Origin: Aquificaceae bacterium
Lineage (GTDB): Bacteria; Aquificota; Aquificia; Aquificales; Aquificaceae
NCBI GenBank assembly: GCA_037481935.1
Contig: JBBFKQ010000001.1
Span: 142,741 to 206,740 of the forward strand
Direction of reading: 5' to 3'
DNA length: 64,000 nt
Under the pieces are notes generated by a model. That model had not been told where the DNA came from, searched no databases, and saw nothing but the letters and a program-made list of their open reading frames with translations. Below, piece by piece: positions 50,451 through 59,864 of the stretch. Positions within the stretch are counted from its first letter, which is position 1. Every line of letters starts with the position of its first letter. A program made the position numbers and the translations under genes.

Positions 50451-50690
50451 ATGAGCCAGCTAAGGGACATAGTTGAGATTACTGCCAAATCCCTCGTGGA
50501 CAACCCTGAGAGGGTAAACGTTCAGGAGATTGAAGGAGAAAAGACAGTGGTTATTGAGCTCAGGGTTGACAAGAACGACCTGGGTAAGGTAATAGGCAGG
50601 GGCGGGCGTATAGCCAGGTCTCTCAGGACCATCCTCTCCTCTATGGGAAGGAAAATAAATAAGAGGGTGGTTCTTGAAATACTGGAGTAG
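50451..50690 (+). CDS. khpA: KH-domain RNA-binding protein
   Basis: A 79-aa KhpA/YlqC-type KH protein with GKVIGRGGRIARSLRTILSS. Small single KH proteins bind RNA as part of the KhpA/KhpB pair. Starts 13 nt after rpsP with a clear AGGAGG. Confidence 0.92.
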   Translation: MSQLRDIVEITAKSLVDNPERVNVQEIEGEKTVVIELRVDKNDLGKVIGRGGRIARSLRTILSSMGRKINKRVVLEILE

Positions 50691-50706
50691 TTTATAATAG
50701 ACCTCC

Positions 50707-51837
50707 ATGGGAAGGACCATAAAGATGGCAGAGTCCCCCATGGAGGGACATCCAGACAAGCTGGCAGACCTCATAGCGGATGCCCTTCTTGATGAGTTCA
50801 TAAGAAAAGACCCCTACAGCAGAGTATCCCTTGAAATACTCCTCCTTTCTGGCATGACCTTTGTGGCCGGACATGTTTCCACGGAGAGCTATGTGGACAT
50901 ACCCGGTGTGGTCAGAAAAACCGTAAAAGAGGTGGGATATAACAGACCTGAGCATGGCTTTGATGCAGATTCCTCTGCGGTCATAACCTCCATAGAAGAA
51001 CAGAGCCCTGAGATAGTCCTTGGAATATCCTCAGAGGGTGCAGGGGACACGGCCACAGTGGTGGGCTATGCCTGCAGTGAGACAGATAACCTGATGCCAG
51101 TGCCTATAAGCCTTGCTCACAGCCTTTCTCAGCGTATATCGGATTTGAGAAAGTCAGGCAAAGCCCCTTTTCTGAGACCTGACGGTAAAGTTCTCATTAC
51201 TGTGCTTTACGAGGATAATAAGCCCCTTTTTGTCAAGGACATCATAGTCTTCTGTCAGCATGACCCTGAGACCCAGCTTGAAAAGTTGAGGGACTTTATG
51301 GTGGAAGAGGCAATAAAGAAGGTGGTGCCCCAGAACCTGATAAGCAGAGACACACGCATGCTTGTGAACCCCTCCGGAAGGTTTGTGCTGGGAGGTCCCG
51401 CGGCAGATGCAGGGCAGACGGGAAGAAAGATAGTCTCTGACGCCTACGGAGATGTGGCATACTCTGGAGGAAGTGCCTTCTCGGGCAAAGACCCCACCAA
51501 AACGGACAGAACCGCCTCCTACATGGCACGTATGATGGCAAAGCATGTGGTGGCAAGCGGTCTTGCAGACAGGTGCATGGTGCAGATGGCTTACGCCTTT
51601 GGCATGAGCGAGGTAATAGCCTTTGATATAGAGACTTACGGAACGGAAAAGGTAGACAGAGAAAGGATAAGGGAAAGGCTCCTTGAAGTTTTCCCCACAA
51701 GCCCCAAAAGGATGATAGACTTTCTTGACCTGAGAAAGCCCATATACAGGCAGACCGCCTGCTACGGACACTTTGGAAAGGAAAACCTTCCCTGGGAGAG
51801 GCTCACGAGGCTGGAAGAGTTTTCAGAGCTCAAGTAG
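50707..51837 (+). CDS. metK: S-adenosylmethionine synthetase
   Basis: A 376-aa MetK: MEGHPDKLADLIADALLDEF, GLTFVAGH-like FVAGHVSTESYVDIP, FVLGGPAADAGQTGRKIVSDAYGDVAYSGG and GGSAFSGKDPTKTDRTASYM are clear. It makes SAM from ATP and methionine. TATAAT at 50693-50698 ends 8 nt before the ATG and the leader CCTCC is the opposite of a ribosome-binding site, so the mRNA is probably leaderless. Converges on hisZ (15-nt overlap). Confidence 0.96.
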   Translation: MGRTIKMAESPMEGHPDKLADLIADALLDEFIRKDPYSRVSLEILLLSGMTFVAGHVSTESYVDIPGVVRKTVKEVGYNRPEHGFDADSSAVITSIEEQSPEIVLGISSEGAGDTATVVGYACSETDNLMPVPISLAHSLSQRISDLRKSGKAPFLRPDGKVLITVLYEDNKPLFVKDIIVFCQHDPETQLEKLRDFMVEEAIKKVVPQNLISRDTRMLVNPSGRFVLGGPAADAGQTGRKIVSDAYGDVAYSGGSAFSGKDPTKTDRTASYMARMMAKHVVASGLADRCMVQMAYAFGMSEVIAFDIETYGTEKVDRERIRERLLEVFPTSPKRMIDFLDLRKPIYRQTACYGHFGKENLPWERLTRLEEFSELK

Positions 51838-52671
51838 CCTGTCAAGGTAGACCGCCCCGCCCACCGCACACAGGTCCCTCCCCAGAGTGCTGTAAAGACC
51901 ATCATACCTTCCACCCCCCGCCACCGGGTAGCCCAGAGAAGGATGGAAGAACTCAAAGACTATACCCGTGTAATAGCTCTGAGGTCGTAGCTCTGAGAGG
52001 TCAAAGAGCACTTCCAGCCCTCTTAGCCTGCTGTATACCTCCAGAAGCCTGTCGCACTCTGAGGAAAACTCAGGATGTTTTCTTCTGAAGTCCTCCAGCA
52101 CCTCAGGCCCACCCTGTGTAAGAAGTAGCTCTCTGAGCTCTTCCGCCTCAGATAGCTCGCTAAAGTTTTTCTCAAGAAGGGCCTTTCTGTGTCTTTCACC
52201 ATGCTTTCTGAGAAGCCCCTCCGCAATGGCCACGTGTCCAAGGCTCACCTGAAGCCCAGATAGTCCGCAGGCTTTCAGGTAGTCTCCAATCTTCTGAATT
52301 ACATCCACCTCCGCATCAGAGGAAGGTTCACCCAGCACCTCAATGCCCACCTGAAAGCTCTCCAGCTCAGAGCCGGTGGAGAAGGTGTTTCCAAAGTAGA
52401 AAACTTTCAGGGGAAGCTCAAGCTCTCTTTGGAGGCTCAGAAACCTCGCAAGGCTCACCGTCCAGTCCTTTCTGAGGCACAGAAGGCTTCCATCCTGAAG
52501 ACTTCCCACCACAAAAGCCCCTTCTCCATAAAGACCAGGGCTGTATACTTCCAAGGATGGGAGCATTATGAAGCTGTATTCTGGAAAGGTTTCACAGGCT
52601 CTGAGAAAAAAGGTCTTGAGCCTTTTTGACTCTTCAAAGTTGAAAAAGCGTTCCTGCGGTGGAAACCTCAC
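51823..52671 (-). CDS. hisZ: ATP phosphoribosyltransferase regulatory subunit
   Basis: A 282-aa histidyl-tRNA-synthetase-like protein without anticodon-binding domain and with a reduced class II core (AFVVGSLQDGSLLCLRKDWTVSLARFL, YTGIVFEFFHPSLGYPVAGGGRYDGLY). This layout is HisZ, which activates short-form HisG. It starts 9 nt after the pabB stop. Confidence 0.85.
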   Translation of the reverse strand: MRFPPQERFFNFEESKRLKTFFLRACETFPEYSFIMLPSLEVYSPGLYGEGAFVVGSLQDGSLLCLRKDWTVSLARFLSLQRELELPLKVFYFGNTFSTGSELESFQVGIEVLGEPSSDAEVDVIQKIGDYLKACGLSGLQVSLGHVAIAEGLLRKHGERHRKALLEKNFSELSEAEELRELLLTQGGPEVLEDFRRKHPEFSSECDRLLEVYSRLRGLEVLFDLSELRPQSYYTGIVFEFFHPSLGYPVAGGGRYDGLYSTLGRDLCAVGGAVYLDRLLEL

Positions 52672-52680
52672 GGAGAGTTA

Positions 52681-53700
52681 TTATAACGAAGAAAAGGCTC
52701 TGGTCTTGAGAAGAACCTCTTCCCACTCCCTCTCTTGCTCTGAGTCCCATACTATGCCCGCACCCGCATAGTAGGACAGTCTCTCACCAGAGCCAACCGC
52801 AGTCCTTATGAGAACGCTAAGGGTAAAATCCTCTCCCATCACAAGACCCCCCGCACCGCAGTAGTAGTCTCTGCTGTGAGGCTCAAGCTGGTTTATGACC
52901 TCCACCGCCTTTTTCTTGGGTGCACCTACCACGGAGGCAGGTGGAAAGGTTTCATACAGTATCTCTGGCAGGCTCCTTCTTGTTCTTGCCCTCACGGTGG
53001 AGTACATCTGAAAAAGGGTTCTGAACTCCTCAACCCTGAAGAGCTCGGACACCTCCACGCTTCCCGGCATGGCAATCCTTGAAAGGTCGTTCCTGACCAT
53101 ATCCGTTATCATAAGGTTCTCAGCCCTGTCCTTCTCGCTACCGAGCAACTCCTCCCTCCTTTCTGCGGTGCCCTTTATAGGCCTGCTCTCAATGATCTCT
53201 CCCTTCTTTTTTAGAAAGAGTTCCATAGAGCCGCTCATAAGGTAAAAGTCCTCAAGCTCAAGAAAAAAGGCGTAGGGCACGGGTTGATTTCTGTAGTATT
53301 GGAGAAAAAGGTCAAGGGGGCTTCCCTCCAGAAGGAAGTCAAACCTGCAGGTAAGGTTAAGCTGGTATACCACACCGTCCGCTATGAAATCCTTTGTTCT
53401 TCTTACCGCATGCATGTAGCCCTCAGGGCTGAAAGAAGAGGAGGCTTTCGTGAGTCTTACCTGTTCGGGCTCTCTGGAAAGAGGATAAAATCCCTCAAGC
53501 TCAAGGTAGATGACTGCCGGAAGCCCAGAGGCTTTTACCGGCACGCGTAGCGTCTGCGAGCTAAGGGCGTAAGAAAGCACCACAAAACCAGAAGACGAAC
53601 CAGATAGCTCCTCATGGGAGTGGAGGAAACGGACTCTCTTTATCTTAGCCTCATATATCCCCTCCCTGCCGAGCCATCCTCCAGAGAGCACAAGACGCAT
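52681..53700 (-). CDS. pabB: aminodeoxychorismate synthase component I
   Basis: A 339-aa chorismate-binding enzyme: PIKGTAERREELL, DMVRNDLSRIA, TFPPASVVGAPKKKAVEVINQLEPHSRDYYCGAGG and IRTAVGSGERLSYYAGAGIVWDSEQEREWEE. Shorter than typical PabB (about 450), lacking part of the N-terminus. It makes 4-amino-4-deoxychorismate for folate; the glutamine amidotransferase partner is not nearby. A TrpE-like role is unlikely by the short N-terminus. Confidence 0.88.
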   Translation of the reverse strand: MRLVLSGGWLGREGIYEAKIKRVRFLHSHEELSGSSSGFVVLSYALSSQTLRVPVKASGLPAVIYLELEGFYPLSREPEQVRLTKASSSFSPEGYMHAVRRTKDFIADGVVYQLNLTCRFDFLLEGSPLDLFLQYYRNQPVPYAFFLELEDFYLMSGSMELFLKKKGEIIESRPIKGTAERREELLGSEKDRAENLMITDMVRNDLSRIAMPGSVEVSELFRVEEFRTLFQMYSTVRARTRRSLPEILYETFPPASVVGAPKKKAVEVINQLEPHSRDYYCGAGGLVMGEDFTLSVLIRTAVGSGERLSYYAGAGIVWDSEQEREWEEVLLKTRAFSSL

Positions 53701-53715
53701 TCACAGAAGCCTTCT

Positions 53716-54192
53716 CTACTCCTCCACCATCTGCCAGTCAAGGTCAACAAGAAGAATCCTCTTGAGGTTCTTTGCCTGAACATTCCTTATCTCATCTATC
53801 ATAGCCCTTGCGGAGACATCCTTGGGAAGCTTTCCTACACCTGTTCCCATGCCAGGCATGGCAATACTTTTAAAGCCCATGTTATCTGCGAGTTCAAGGG
53901 CTGCCCTGACAGCCTTTCTGACCTTTTCCTCAGTAGTTTCCATTGCAGGTTCCTCCATGGTAGGCGCATGTATCACACCTTTAAATTTTAACCTTCCAGC
54001 GGATGTAAACACCGCAGATCCCACACTTATGGGCGCTTTCAGAATGGCTTCCTTTTCTATAATACTACCGCCTGCTTTTTTTATAATACCTGCCACACCA
54101 CCACCCATATAGCCCAGAGAGTTAGAAGGGTTCACAATAGCATCAGCCTCAATCTCAAGTAGGCTTCCCTGAAGCACCTCTATCTGTAGCAT
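53716..54192 (-). CDS. macro domain protein
   Basis: A 158-aa macro domain (ADP-ribose-binding) protein: ADAIVNPSNSLGYMGGGVAGIIKKAGG, AGRLKFKGVIHAPTM and MPGMGTGVGKLPKDVSARAMIDEI. It may hydrolyse O-acetyl-ADP-ribose or ADP-ribosylated targets. Five nt after the end of the broken ClC gene. Confidence 0.88.
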   Translation of the reverse strand: MLQIEVLQGSLLEIEADAIVNPSNSLGYMGGGVAGIIKKAGGSIIEKEAILKAPISVGSAVFTSAGRLKFKGVIHAPTMEEPAMETTEEKVRKAVRAALELADNMGFKSIAMPGMGTGVGKLPKDVSARAMIDEIRNVQAKNLKRILLVDLDWQMVEE

Positions 54193-54196
54193 ACTT

Positions 54197-55789
54197 TTAT
54201 TTTAACTCCCTTACCGCCCTTGCTATATGCTCGCGAGTTATGATACCTAAGAGCCTGCCTTCTTCAACAACAGGAAGGTGTCCTATACCCTTTGTGAGCA
54301 TAAGCCTTAGGGCATCCGCTAAGTTATCCTCCAGCTTTACTGTTATAACATCAACACTCATAAGGTCCCTAACAGTTTCTCCCTCTTTACTTAGGTCGCT
54401 CTTTGTAAGGATTCCAACAACCCTACCCCCTCTAAAACCACTAGACCACTTATTAGATGCTCTCCCATTAGCCTTTTAGCCTCTTCTATAGGCTGGTGGG
54501 CTTGCAGGGTTATAGCTTCCTCCATATAGTCCTTCACCTTGAGCCTTTCAAGGTTCAAAATCCCCCATTCTTCTCTGTATGCTAAGGAATCAAGCCTTGT
54601 ATTAACTTGACTTGGAAAGGGGTGCTTTTGCGGCAGCTCCAAAGAAGGCTACCATTCCTACCACGGTAAAGGAGGGCACGTGGAGGTCAAGCCCAAGGTG
54701 TTTATTCAAAAGCAAGCTATAGAAAGCTCCCAAGAGACCACCCATCATAACAGAAGGTCCAAAGATACCGCCAGACATACCAGAACCAAGAGTAAAGGAA
54801 ACACCTAAGGCAACTCCAACAGCTCCAGTAAGTATAAGTAAGGGGTCTATAAGCTTTAAATCAAGTATAAGCTGCAGATATCCATACCCATTTCCTATGG
54901 CAAAGGGTGAAAGTATTCCCACAATGCCTGCCATAAATCCGCCGATAACAGGCTTTAAATAGTGCTTTATCTTTAATTCTTCAAAAAGAGCTTTTACCCT
55001 GAAGAATAGTAAAATAAAGAGCCTCACAAAGATGGCACAGAACAAACCGAAGAAAAAGTAGGCAAAGAGTGCAGAAGCCTTTAGATTTACACCCTCCGGA
55101 ATATGCACCGAAAATATTGGCTCAAAGCCAAGGAAAAAACCCACCGTTATATAGGAGCTTATACAAGCCAAAAAGGCCGGTATCAAGTTCTCTATGTCAA
55201 AGTCCTTTTTAAAAAACACCTCCGCGCTTATTAAGGCACCAGCCAGAGGAGCTTTGAATATGGCAGAAATACCGGCTCCGAGCCCTACCCCCAGCATAAC
55301 TCTTCCTTCTTCCTTGGGAAGCTGTAAAAGGCTTGACAGGGTAGAACCTATACCTGCACCTATCAGAGCTATGGGTCCCTCCCTTCCGGAGGTGCCACCC
55401 ATGCCTATGGTGAAAGAAGAGGTTATCAACTTGACCACGGAGGACAAAAAGGAGAGCCTTTTTTCTTCATGGTAGGCTTTTATTGCCGAGTCGGTGCCTA
55501 CGCCCGCAGATTCCGGAGATAAAAAGGTTGTTAAAATTCCGGAAATCAGTCCAGCAAGAGCGGTAAGAAGGGGCAGGAGGTAAAAACGTTCAGGATAAAA
55601 GGTAAAGGCTTCTCTGTAGCCTTCTCCGGCAGGTTTAGGAGGGTAGTAGTGAGCAATGAGGTTCAAAGTGTAGCTTTCCACTAAATCTATTGCATACACA
55701 AAGATTACCGCCACAAAACCACAGAGGACGCCCAACAATACATACATAAGGTGTTTTTTGAAGGTTTTATTTAAGACCTTTTCAAACAT
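54197..55789 (-). pseudogene. ClC chloride channel/antiporter with CBS domains, disrupted
   Basis: A ClC-type protein broken in two places. The membrane part (from 55789) keeps the motifs GREGP and GGIFGPSVMMGG and reads to FFGAAAKAPLS, where it runs out of frame to a stop at 54602. The frame for the C-terminal region begins at PSQVNTRLDSLAYREEWG (about 54610), so roughly 40 codons (helix R, the ion-binding Tyr area and the following segment) appear deleted with a frame change. In the CBS region a run of GGGGG at 54426-54430 breaks the frame again; beyond it GRLLGIITREHIARAVREL continues to a stop at 54197. The gene overlaps treT by 19 nt. Sequencing error could explain the second lesion but not the first. 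Confidence 0.82.
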
Positions 55790-56985
55790 AGGCTCCTTAT
55801 GAGTGCTACGTAGTCTTTAAGATGTCTTATTATCAGAAAGCGATGCTTTACTCTTTCTTTTGCGTAAAGGCCCATTTTTATTCTTAGCTCTTTGTCCGCA
55901 AGTAGCTGTCTTGCCCTATAGGCGGCTCCTTCAACGGTGCTCACCAGAAACCCGGTCAAACCATCTACGATTTGCCTTCTTATACCGCCCACATTACCGC
56001 CTATGACGGGCTTTTCCTTCCACATAGCTTCCGAAACTACAAGCCCAAAACCCTCTCTTATGGACTTTTGAAATACCACAGTGGCAGACCTCTGAAGAGC
56101 GTTTATCTCCAAGTGGCTGTTGGGTGGCAAATTTAGAACAAAGACATCTTTCTCTCCAGCGGTAAGGTTTATAAGCTCTGTGTATACCTCCTGTCCTTCC
56201 GGGTCATCGCCGGCGTAAGAGCCGGCAAATATTAGCTGGCAGTCATACCTTTCCTTTACCATTCTGTAAGCCTTATATACACCAAAGGGGTCTTTTAGCC
56301 TGTCAAAGCGAGAAACCTGCAGGAGTATAGGCCTTTCCGGGTCTATGCCGTATTTGGTAAGGGTATTTATTCTGAAATCTTCCTCAATTTCCGCATTCTT
56401 AGGATGTAGAGGGTCTATAGAGGGTGGTATGATGTAGGAAGGGATGCTGAGCTTCTCGTAGACAAACTCCGGTATATGGAAAATGGCAACATCGTAAGCA
56501 TTCACAAAGAGCTCTATAAAGTCCCAGGCTTTAGGGTCCGGGGTGGAGGTATCTATGTGGCATCTCCAGACCCATTTTTGATGCTTCTCTTTGTTTATAA
56601 CCATGCCCATAGGCTGTGGGTCGTGCACAAACACCACATCGTAATCCTGCGTCCTTATCCTTTCCAGGTTTGTGTAGGTAGTCTTCAAATACAGGGCTAC
56701 TTCAGAGCTTTCTATGGTGCCAGAGCCCGGCAGATGGAGCATGTTGTGTAGCTTTTTTGTAAACCTGAAGAATTCTTCCGGACCTATAAAAACTTCCCAG
56801 TGGGTTTGAATGCCTAAGGCTTGCATAAGGGGCACTAAGCGCGAAAGTATCTCCGCAACACCACCGCCTTCTCTTGTGGTGTTTATATGAAGCACTTTAA
56901 GACCCTTTAAATCTTCGGCTATTTTCTGCAGTTCTTCAATAGCTTCACCGTTTGTATATTTTGCGTAATCCTCAAGTCTTATCAT
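55771..56985 (-). CDS. treT: trehalose glycosyltransferring synthase (TreT-like)
   Basis: A 404-aa GT4 glycosyltransferase. The N-terminus HINTTREGGGVAEILSRLVPLMQALGI and FRFTKKLHNMLHLPG and C-terminal REGFGLVVSEAMWKEKPVIGGNVGG match TreT, which joins NDP-glucose and glucose to trehalose, or runs backward to use trehalose. It overlaps the DUF5752 gene by 14 nt. A mannosylglycerate- or sucrose-type transferase is a lesser alternative. Confidence 0.85.
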   Translation of the reverse strand: MIRLEDYAKYTNGEAIEELQKIAEDLKGLKVLHINTTREGGGVAEILSRLVPLMQALGIQTHWEVFIGPEEFFRFTKKLHNMLHLPGSGTIESSEVALYLKTTYTNLERIRTQDYDVVFVHDPQPMGMVINKEKHQKWVWRCHIDTSTPDPKAWDFIELFVNAYDVAIFHIPEFVYEKLSIPSYIIPPSIDPLHPKNAEIEEDFRINTLTKYGIDPERPILLQVSRFDRLKDPFGVYKAYRMVKERYDCQLIFAGSYAGDDPEGQEVYTELINLTAGEKDVFVLNLPPNSHLEINALQRSATVVFQKSIREGFGLVVSEAMWKEKPVIGGNVGGIRRQIVDGLTGFLVSTVEGAAYRARQLLADKELRIKMGLYAKERVKHRFLIIRHLKDYVALIRSLCLKRS

Positions 56986-57598
56986 CTTTTAGAATCTCCA
57001 GTATAAGACTTTTCACCTCATACAGGTTAAGCGCGTATAAATCTAAAGCTTCTATGAGCTCCGCCTTCTTCGGATAGCCCATACTCATGAGCCATTGGGA
57101 GTAGTCGTTTATCACCCTTTTATTGTCAATCTTTGAGGTTATAAGGTGGTGAAAAAGAGAATATATGCTGGATTTTTCTATGCCTTTTATGAGTTCTTCC
57201 AGGCTGGTGGCATGCTCTCCCATGTCAATTACCTCTCTGTATATATCCATAAAATAAAAGGGGCTTGCCTGTCTTTTGGCGCAGTCCTCTTTGTGTTCTG
57301 AAAGTATTTCTATCAGCCTTTCCCTGAGGGCTTCCAGGTCATGATAACGGGTTGGGTCTATGGAGCTTATTTTTTCCGCCAGAGCATCGCAGCCTATGTG
57401 TTGAAACCAGTAAGCAAAACTGTTGGTGTACATGGTTGGCAGGTTATGATAGTTAAAAAGGTTTATGTACAGGTGGTAGAGGAGGCTACCGTTTGGCACA
57501 CTGAGAAGAGCCTCATAAAACTCCTGAAGGCTTTCTGCTTTAACTCCCGTGTAGAGAGGCACCCATATCTCCGTTTTAAAGTAAAATACATCAGTCAT
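56972..57598 (-). CDS. DUF5752-like protein between otsAB and treT
   Basis: A 208-aa helical protein (VFYFKTEIWVPLYTGVKAESLQEF, FNYHNLPTMYTNSFAYWF, RYHDLEALRERLIEIL). It appears to match the DUF5752 family, unknown in function. It overlaps otsAB by 8 nt and treT by 14 nt, so it is coupled with trehalose synthesis; a regulatory or structural role is inferred from that. Confidence 0.65.
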   Translation of the reverse strand: MTDVFYFKTEIWVPLYTGVKAESLQEFYEALLSVPNGSLLYHLYINLFNYHNLPTMYTNSFAYWFQHIGCDALAEKISSIDPTRYHDLEALRERLIEILSEHKEDCAKRQASPFYFMDIYREVIDMGEHATSLEELIKGIEKSSIYSLFHHLITSKIDNKRVINDYSQWLMSMGYPKKAELIEALDLYALNLYEVKSLILEILKDDKT

Positions 57599-59771
57599 CG
57601 CTCATCAGGTATTTTAATAAATTCAGAGCTTCCTGCTGGGAAGTTACATGATACCTTGCAAAGGATGAGCCTGTGCCCACTTTGATGCTTACTGCATTGG
57701 AAGGTAATACTTTAAACATGTTTTCATCCGTTACGTCATCGCCTATAGCTAGCACAAAATCGTAATCCTCTTCTTGCAAGAAGGACAGAGCTACCGTGCC
57801 TTTGTTTATACCGGACTTTCTTACTTCCACCACCTTATTACCTAAGAGAAGGGACATGTCCGTGTTTGACAGGAGGGCTGTAAGCTCATCCACTAAGCTG
57901 GATACTAAAATAGAAGCCATCTCCTGGTCTGCATTCCTGTAATGAAAGGCTAAGGTAGAGTTCTTTTCTTCCAGAAAGGACTGGGGCAGTCTATCCACAT
58001 ACACCTCCATTATTGTCTTTACCCTTTCTCTCAGCTCATTGTCCATACTACAAGTGGCTTCCCAATCGCTTCCCTGTCTTCTGACCCAGCATCCGTGTTC
58101 GGCTACAATGACTATAGGCAGGTCTCCGAACCAGTTTTCAAGCTCTTCCTTTCTCCTGCCGGATATCAAAACCACCCTTGTGTTTTCTACACCGCTTAGC
58201 CTTCTTAACAGTTCTTTTACCTCTTGGGTAGGCACTGCAAAACTGGGGCGTTTAGCTATGGGCACAAGCGTGCCGTCATAATCTATAAAGAGGATCTTTT
58301 TCTTTGCGCCTTTATACATGTCCTTTAACTTCTTCAGGAGTCTGCTGTTTAGCTCCCTTGTTTTTAGCATATTCCTCTTGGAGACGGCTCCTTTAAGACT
58401 TTCTATAAAATCCATGCCCCATTTTAGCACATCGTATCTTCTTAGTCTTTCCTGCATTATGCGAAGCCTGTTTTCTTGCTCCTCTTCTGGCATCTCAAGG
58501 GCGTTTTCTATAGCTTTTGAAAGCTCCTCTACAGAGTTTGGATTCACCAGAAGGGCTTCACCGAGTTCCTTACCACTTCCTGCAAATTCAGAAAGCACTA
58601 AAACGCCCCTCAAATCCCTTCTTGAGGCAACAAACTCCTTAGCCACCAAGTTCATGCCGTCTTTTATGGGGGTTACTAAAATAACATCACAAGCTCTGTA
58701 GTAGGCTATAAGCTCTTCGGTGGGCAAAGATTTGTAGTGGTATAGTATGGGTACCCATTCTATGTGTCCAAAAGCGCCGTTTATCTGCGCTACCTTTTCC
58801 TCTATCTGTCTTTTCATCCTTTGGTAGTGCTCTACCCCTTCCCTTGAAGGCACAAGGTTTAGTATCATCACCACCCTTCCGTGCCAGTCTTTTCTTCTGT
58901 TTAAAAAATCTTCAAAGGCAAGCAGTCTATTGTATATTCCTTTCGTGTAGTCCAGTCTATCCACTGAAAAGACTATGCGTTTGTTGCCTAAGGTTTCCCT
59001 TATAGCCTTTACCTTTTCCTCATCCCCTTTAAACTCGTTAAAGAGTTGAAAGTCAATACCCATAGGGAAGGTACCCACTTTTACAACTCTGTCCTTATAA
59101 ATGAGTTCCCCCATAGTATGTTCAATGCCTAAGACGTTCATTAGACTGCGGAGGAAGTTGGTGGTGTATTCGTAGGTGTGAAAGCCTATCAGGTCTGCAC
59201 CCAAAAGACCCTCCAATACTTCCCTCCTCCACGGAAGTTGGGCGAATATCTCCGGCGGTGGAAAAGGAATATGAAGGAAAAAGCCTATGTTTGCATAAGG
59301 CATAGCCTTTCTCACGAGGGCAGGCAGTAGCATAAGATGGTAGTCGTGTATCCAGAGGAAAGTATCCGAGTCTAACTGGGTATGTTCAAGAAGCGTCTTT
59401 AAGAATAGCCTGTTTACCTCTAAGTAGCTTTCCCAGGCATTTCTTTCATAGGATGATAGGGTGGGCATGCTATGAAAGAGGGGCCAGAGGGTTTTGTTGC
59501 AAAAACCGTTATAAAATCTATCCATAAGCCTTTCAGGTATATACACGGGAAGCACATTATACTTTTCTCGTGGCATATTCCTTATTTTCTCTATGCTGCT
59601 TTTACTCAAACTAGAACCTGCCCATCCCACCCATAGCCAGTTTCCTACAGAAGCCCTCTTTAAAAAGGTATGCACCCCAGAAGCTAAACCACCCGGACTT
59701 TTTTGAAGTTCTAAGGGTTCAACGCTTTTAACAATATAAGGGAGTCTGTTTGCTACTATTACTAATTTCAT
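57591..59771 (-). CDS. otsAB: bifunctional trehalose-6-phosphate synthase/phosphatase
   Basis: A 726-aa fusion. Residues 1 to about 470 are a GT20 synthase (SPGGLASGVHTFLKRA, WIHDYHLMLLPALVRK, GADLIGFHTYEYTTNF, VDRLDYTKGIYNRL); residues about 485-726 a HAD phosphatase (FIDYDGTLVPIAKRPS, VLISGRRKEELENWFG, VAEHGCWVR, GDDVTDENMFK). It makes trehalose-6-phosphate and dephosphorylates it. The ATG lies 12 nt after the 3' end of tRNA-Arg and no separate promoter is visible. The whole operon to 54.2 kb looks more AT-rich than its surroundings (not counted). Confidence 0.93.
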   Translation of the reverse strand: MKLVIVANRLPYIVKSVEPLELQKSPGGLASGVHTFLKRASVGNWLWVGWAGSSLSKSSIEKIRNMPREKYNVLPVYIPERLMDRFYNGFCNKTLWPLFHSMPTLSSYERNAWESYLEVNRLFLKTLLEHTQLDSDTFLWIHDYHLMLLPALVRKAMPYANIGFFLHIPFPPPEIFAQLPWRREVLEGLLGADLIGFHTYEYTTNFLRSLMNVLGIEHTMGELIYKDRVVKVGTFPMGIDFQLFNEFKGDEEKVKAIRETLGNKRIVFSVDRLDYTKGIYNRLLAFEDFLNRRKDWHGRVVMILNLVPSREGVEHYQRMKRQIEEKVAQINGAFGHIEWVPILYHYKSLPTEELIAYYRACDVILVTPIKDGMNLVAKEFVASRRDLRGVLVLSEFAGSGKELGEALLVNPNSVEELSKAIENALEMPEEEQENRLRIMQERLRRYDVLKWGMDFIESLKGAVSKRNMLKTRELNSRLLKKLKDMYKGAKKKILFIDYDGTLVPIAKRPSFAVPTQEVKELLRRLSGVENTRVVLISGRRKEELENWFGDLPIVIVAEHGCWVRRQGSDWEATCSMDNELRERVKTIMEVYVDRLPQSFLEEKNSTLAFHYRNADQEMASILVSSLVDELTALLSNTDMSLLLGNKVVEVRKSGINKGTVALSFLQEEDYDFVLAIGDDVTDENMFKVLPSNAVSIKVGTGSSFARYHVTSQQEALNLLKYLMSDD

Positions 59772-59783
59772 AACTTATACAAG

Positions 59784-59857
59784 CGTCCCCGGGCGGAGTC
59801 GAACCGCCGACCTCGAGATTAGGAATCTCGCGCTCTATCCTTCTGAGCTACGGGGAC
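59784..59857 (-). tRNA. tRNA-Arg (anticodon CCT)
   Basis: 74 nt with discriminator G. Acceptor GTCCCCG with CGGGGAC, D arm GCTC...GAGC, anticodon stem CGAGA/TCTCG with loop TTCCTAA (anticodon CCT), T loop TTCGACT. CCA is not encoded. Upstream of otsAB on the same strand. Confidence 0.95.
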
Positions 59858-59864
59858 TCAGATA

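Noticed and set aside
53700-59857. Attachment site duplicated from tRNA-Arg as proof of an integrated island
   Set aside because: I could not find a second copy of the tRNA 3' end (TTCGACTCCGCC segment) at the far end of the trehalose operon, and there is no integrase gene.
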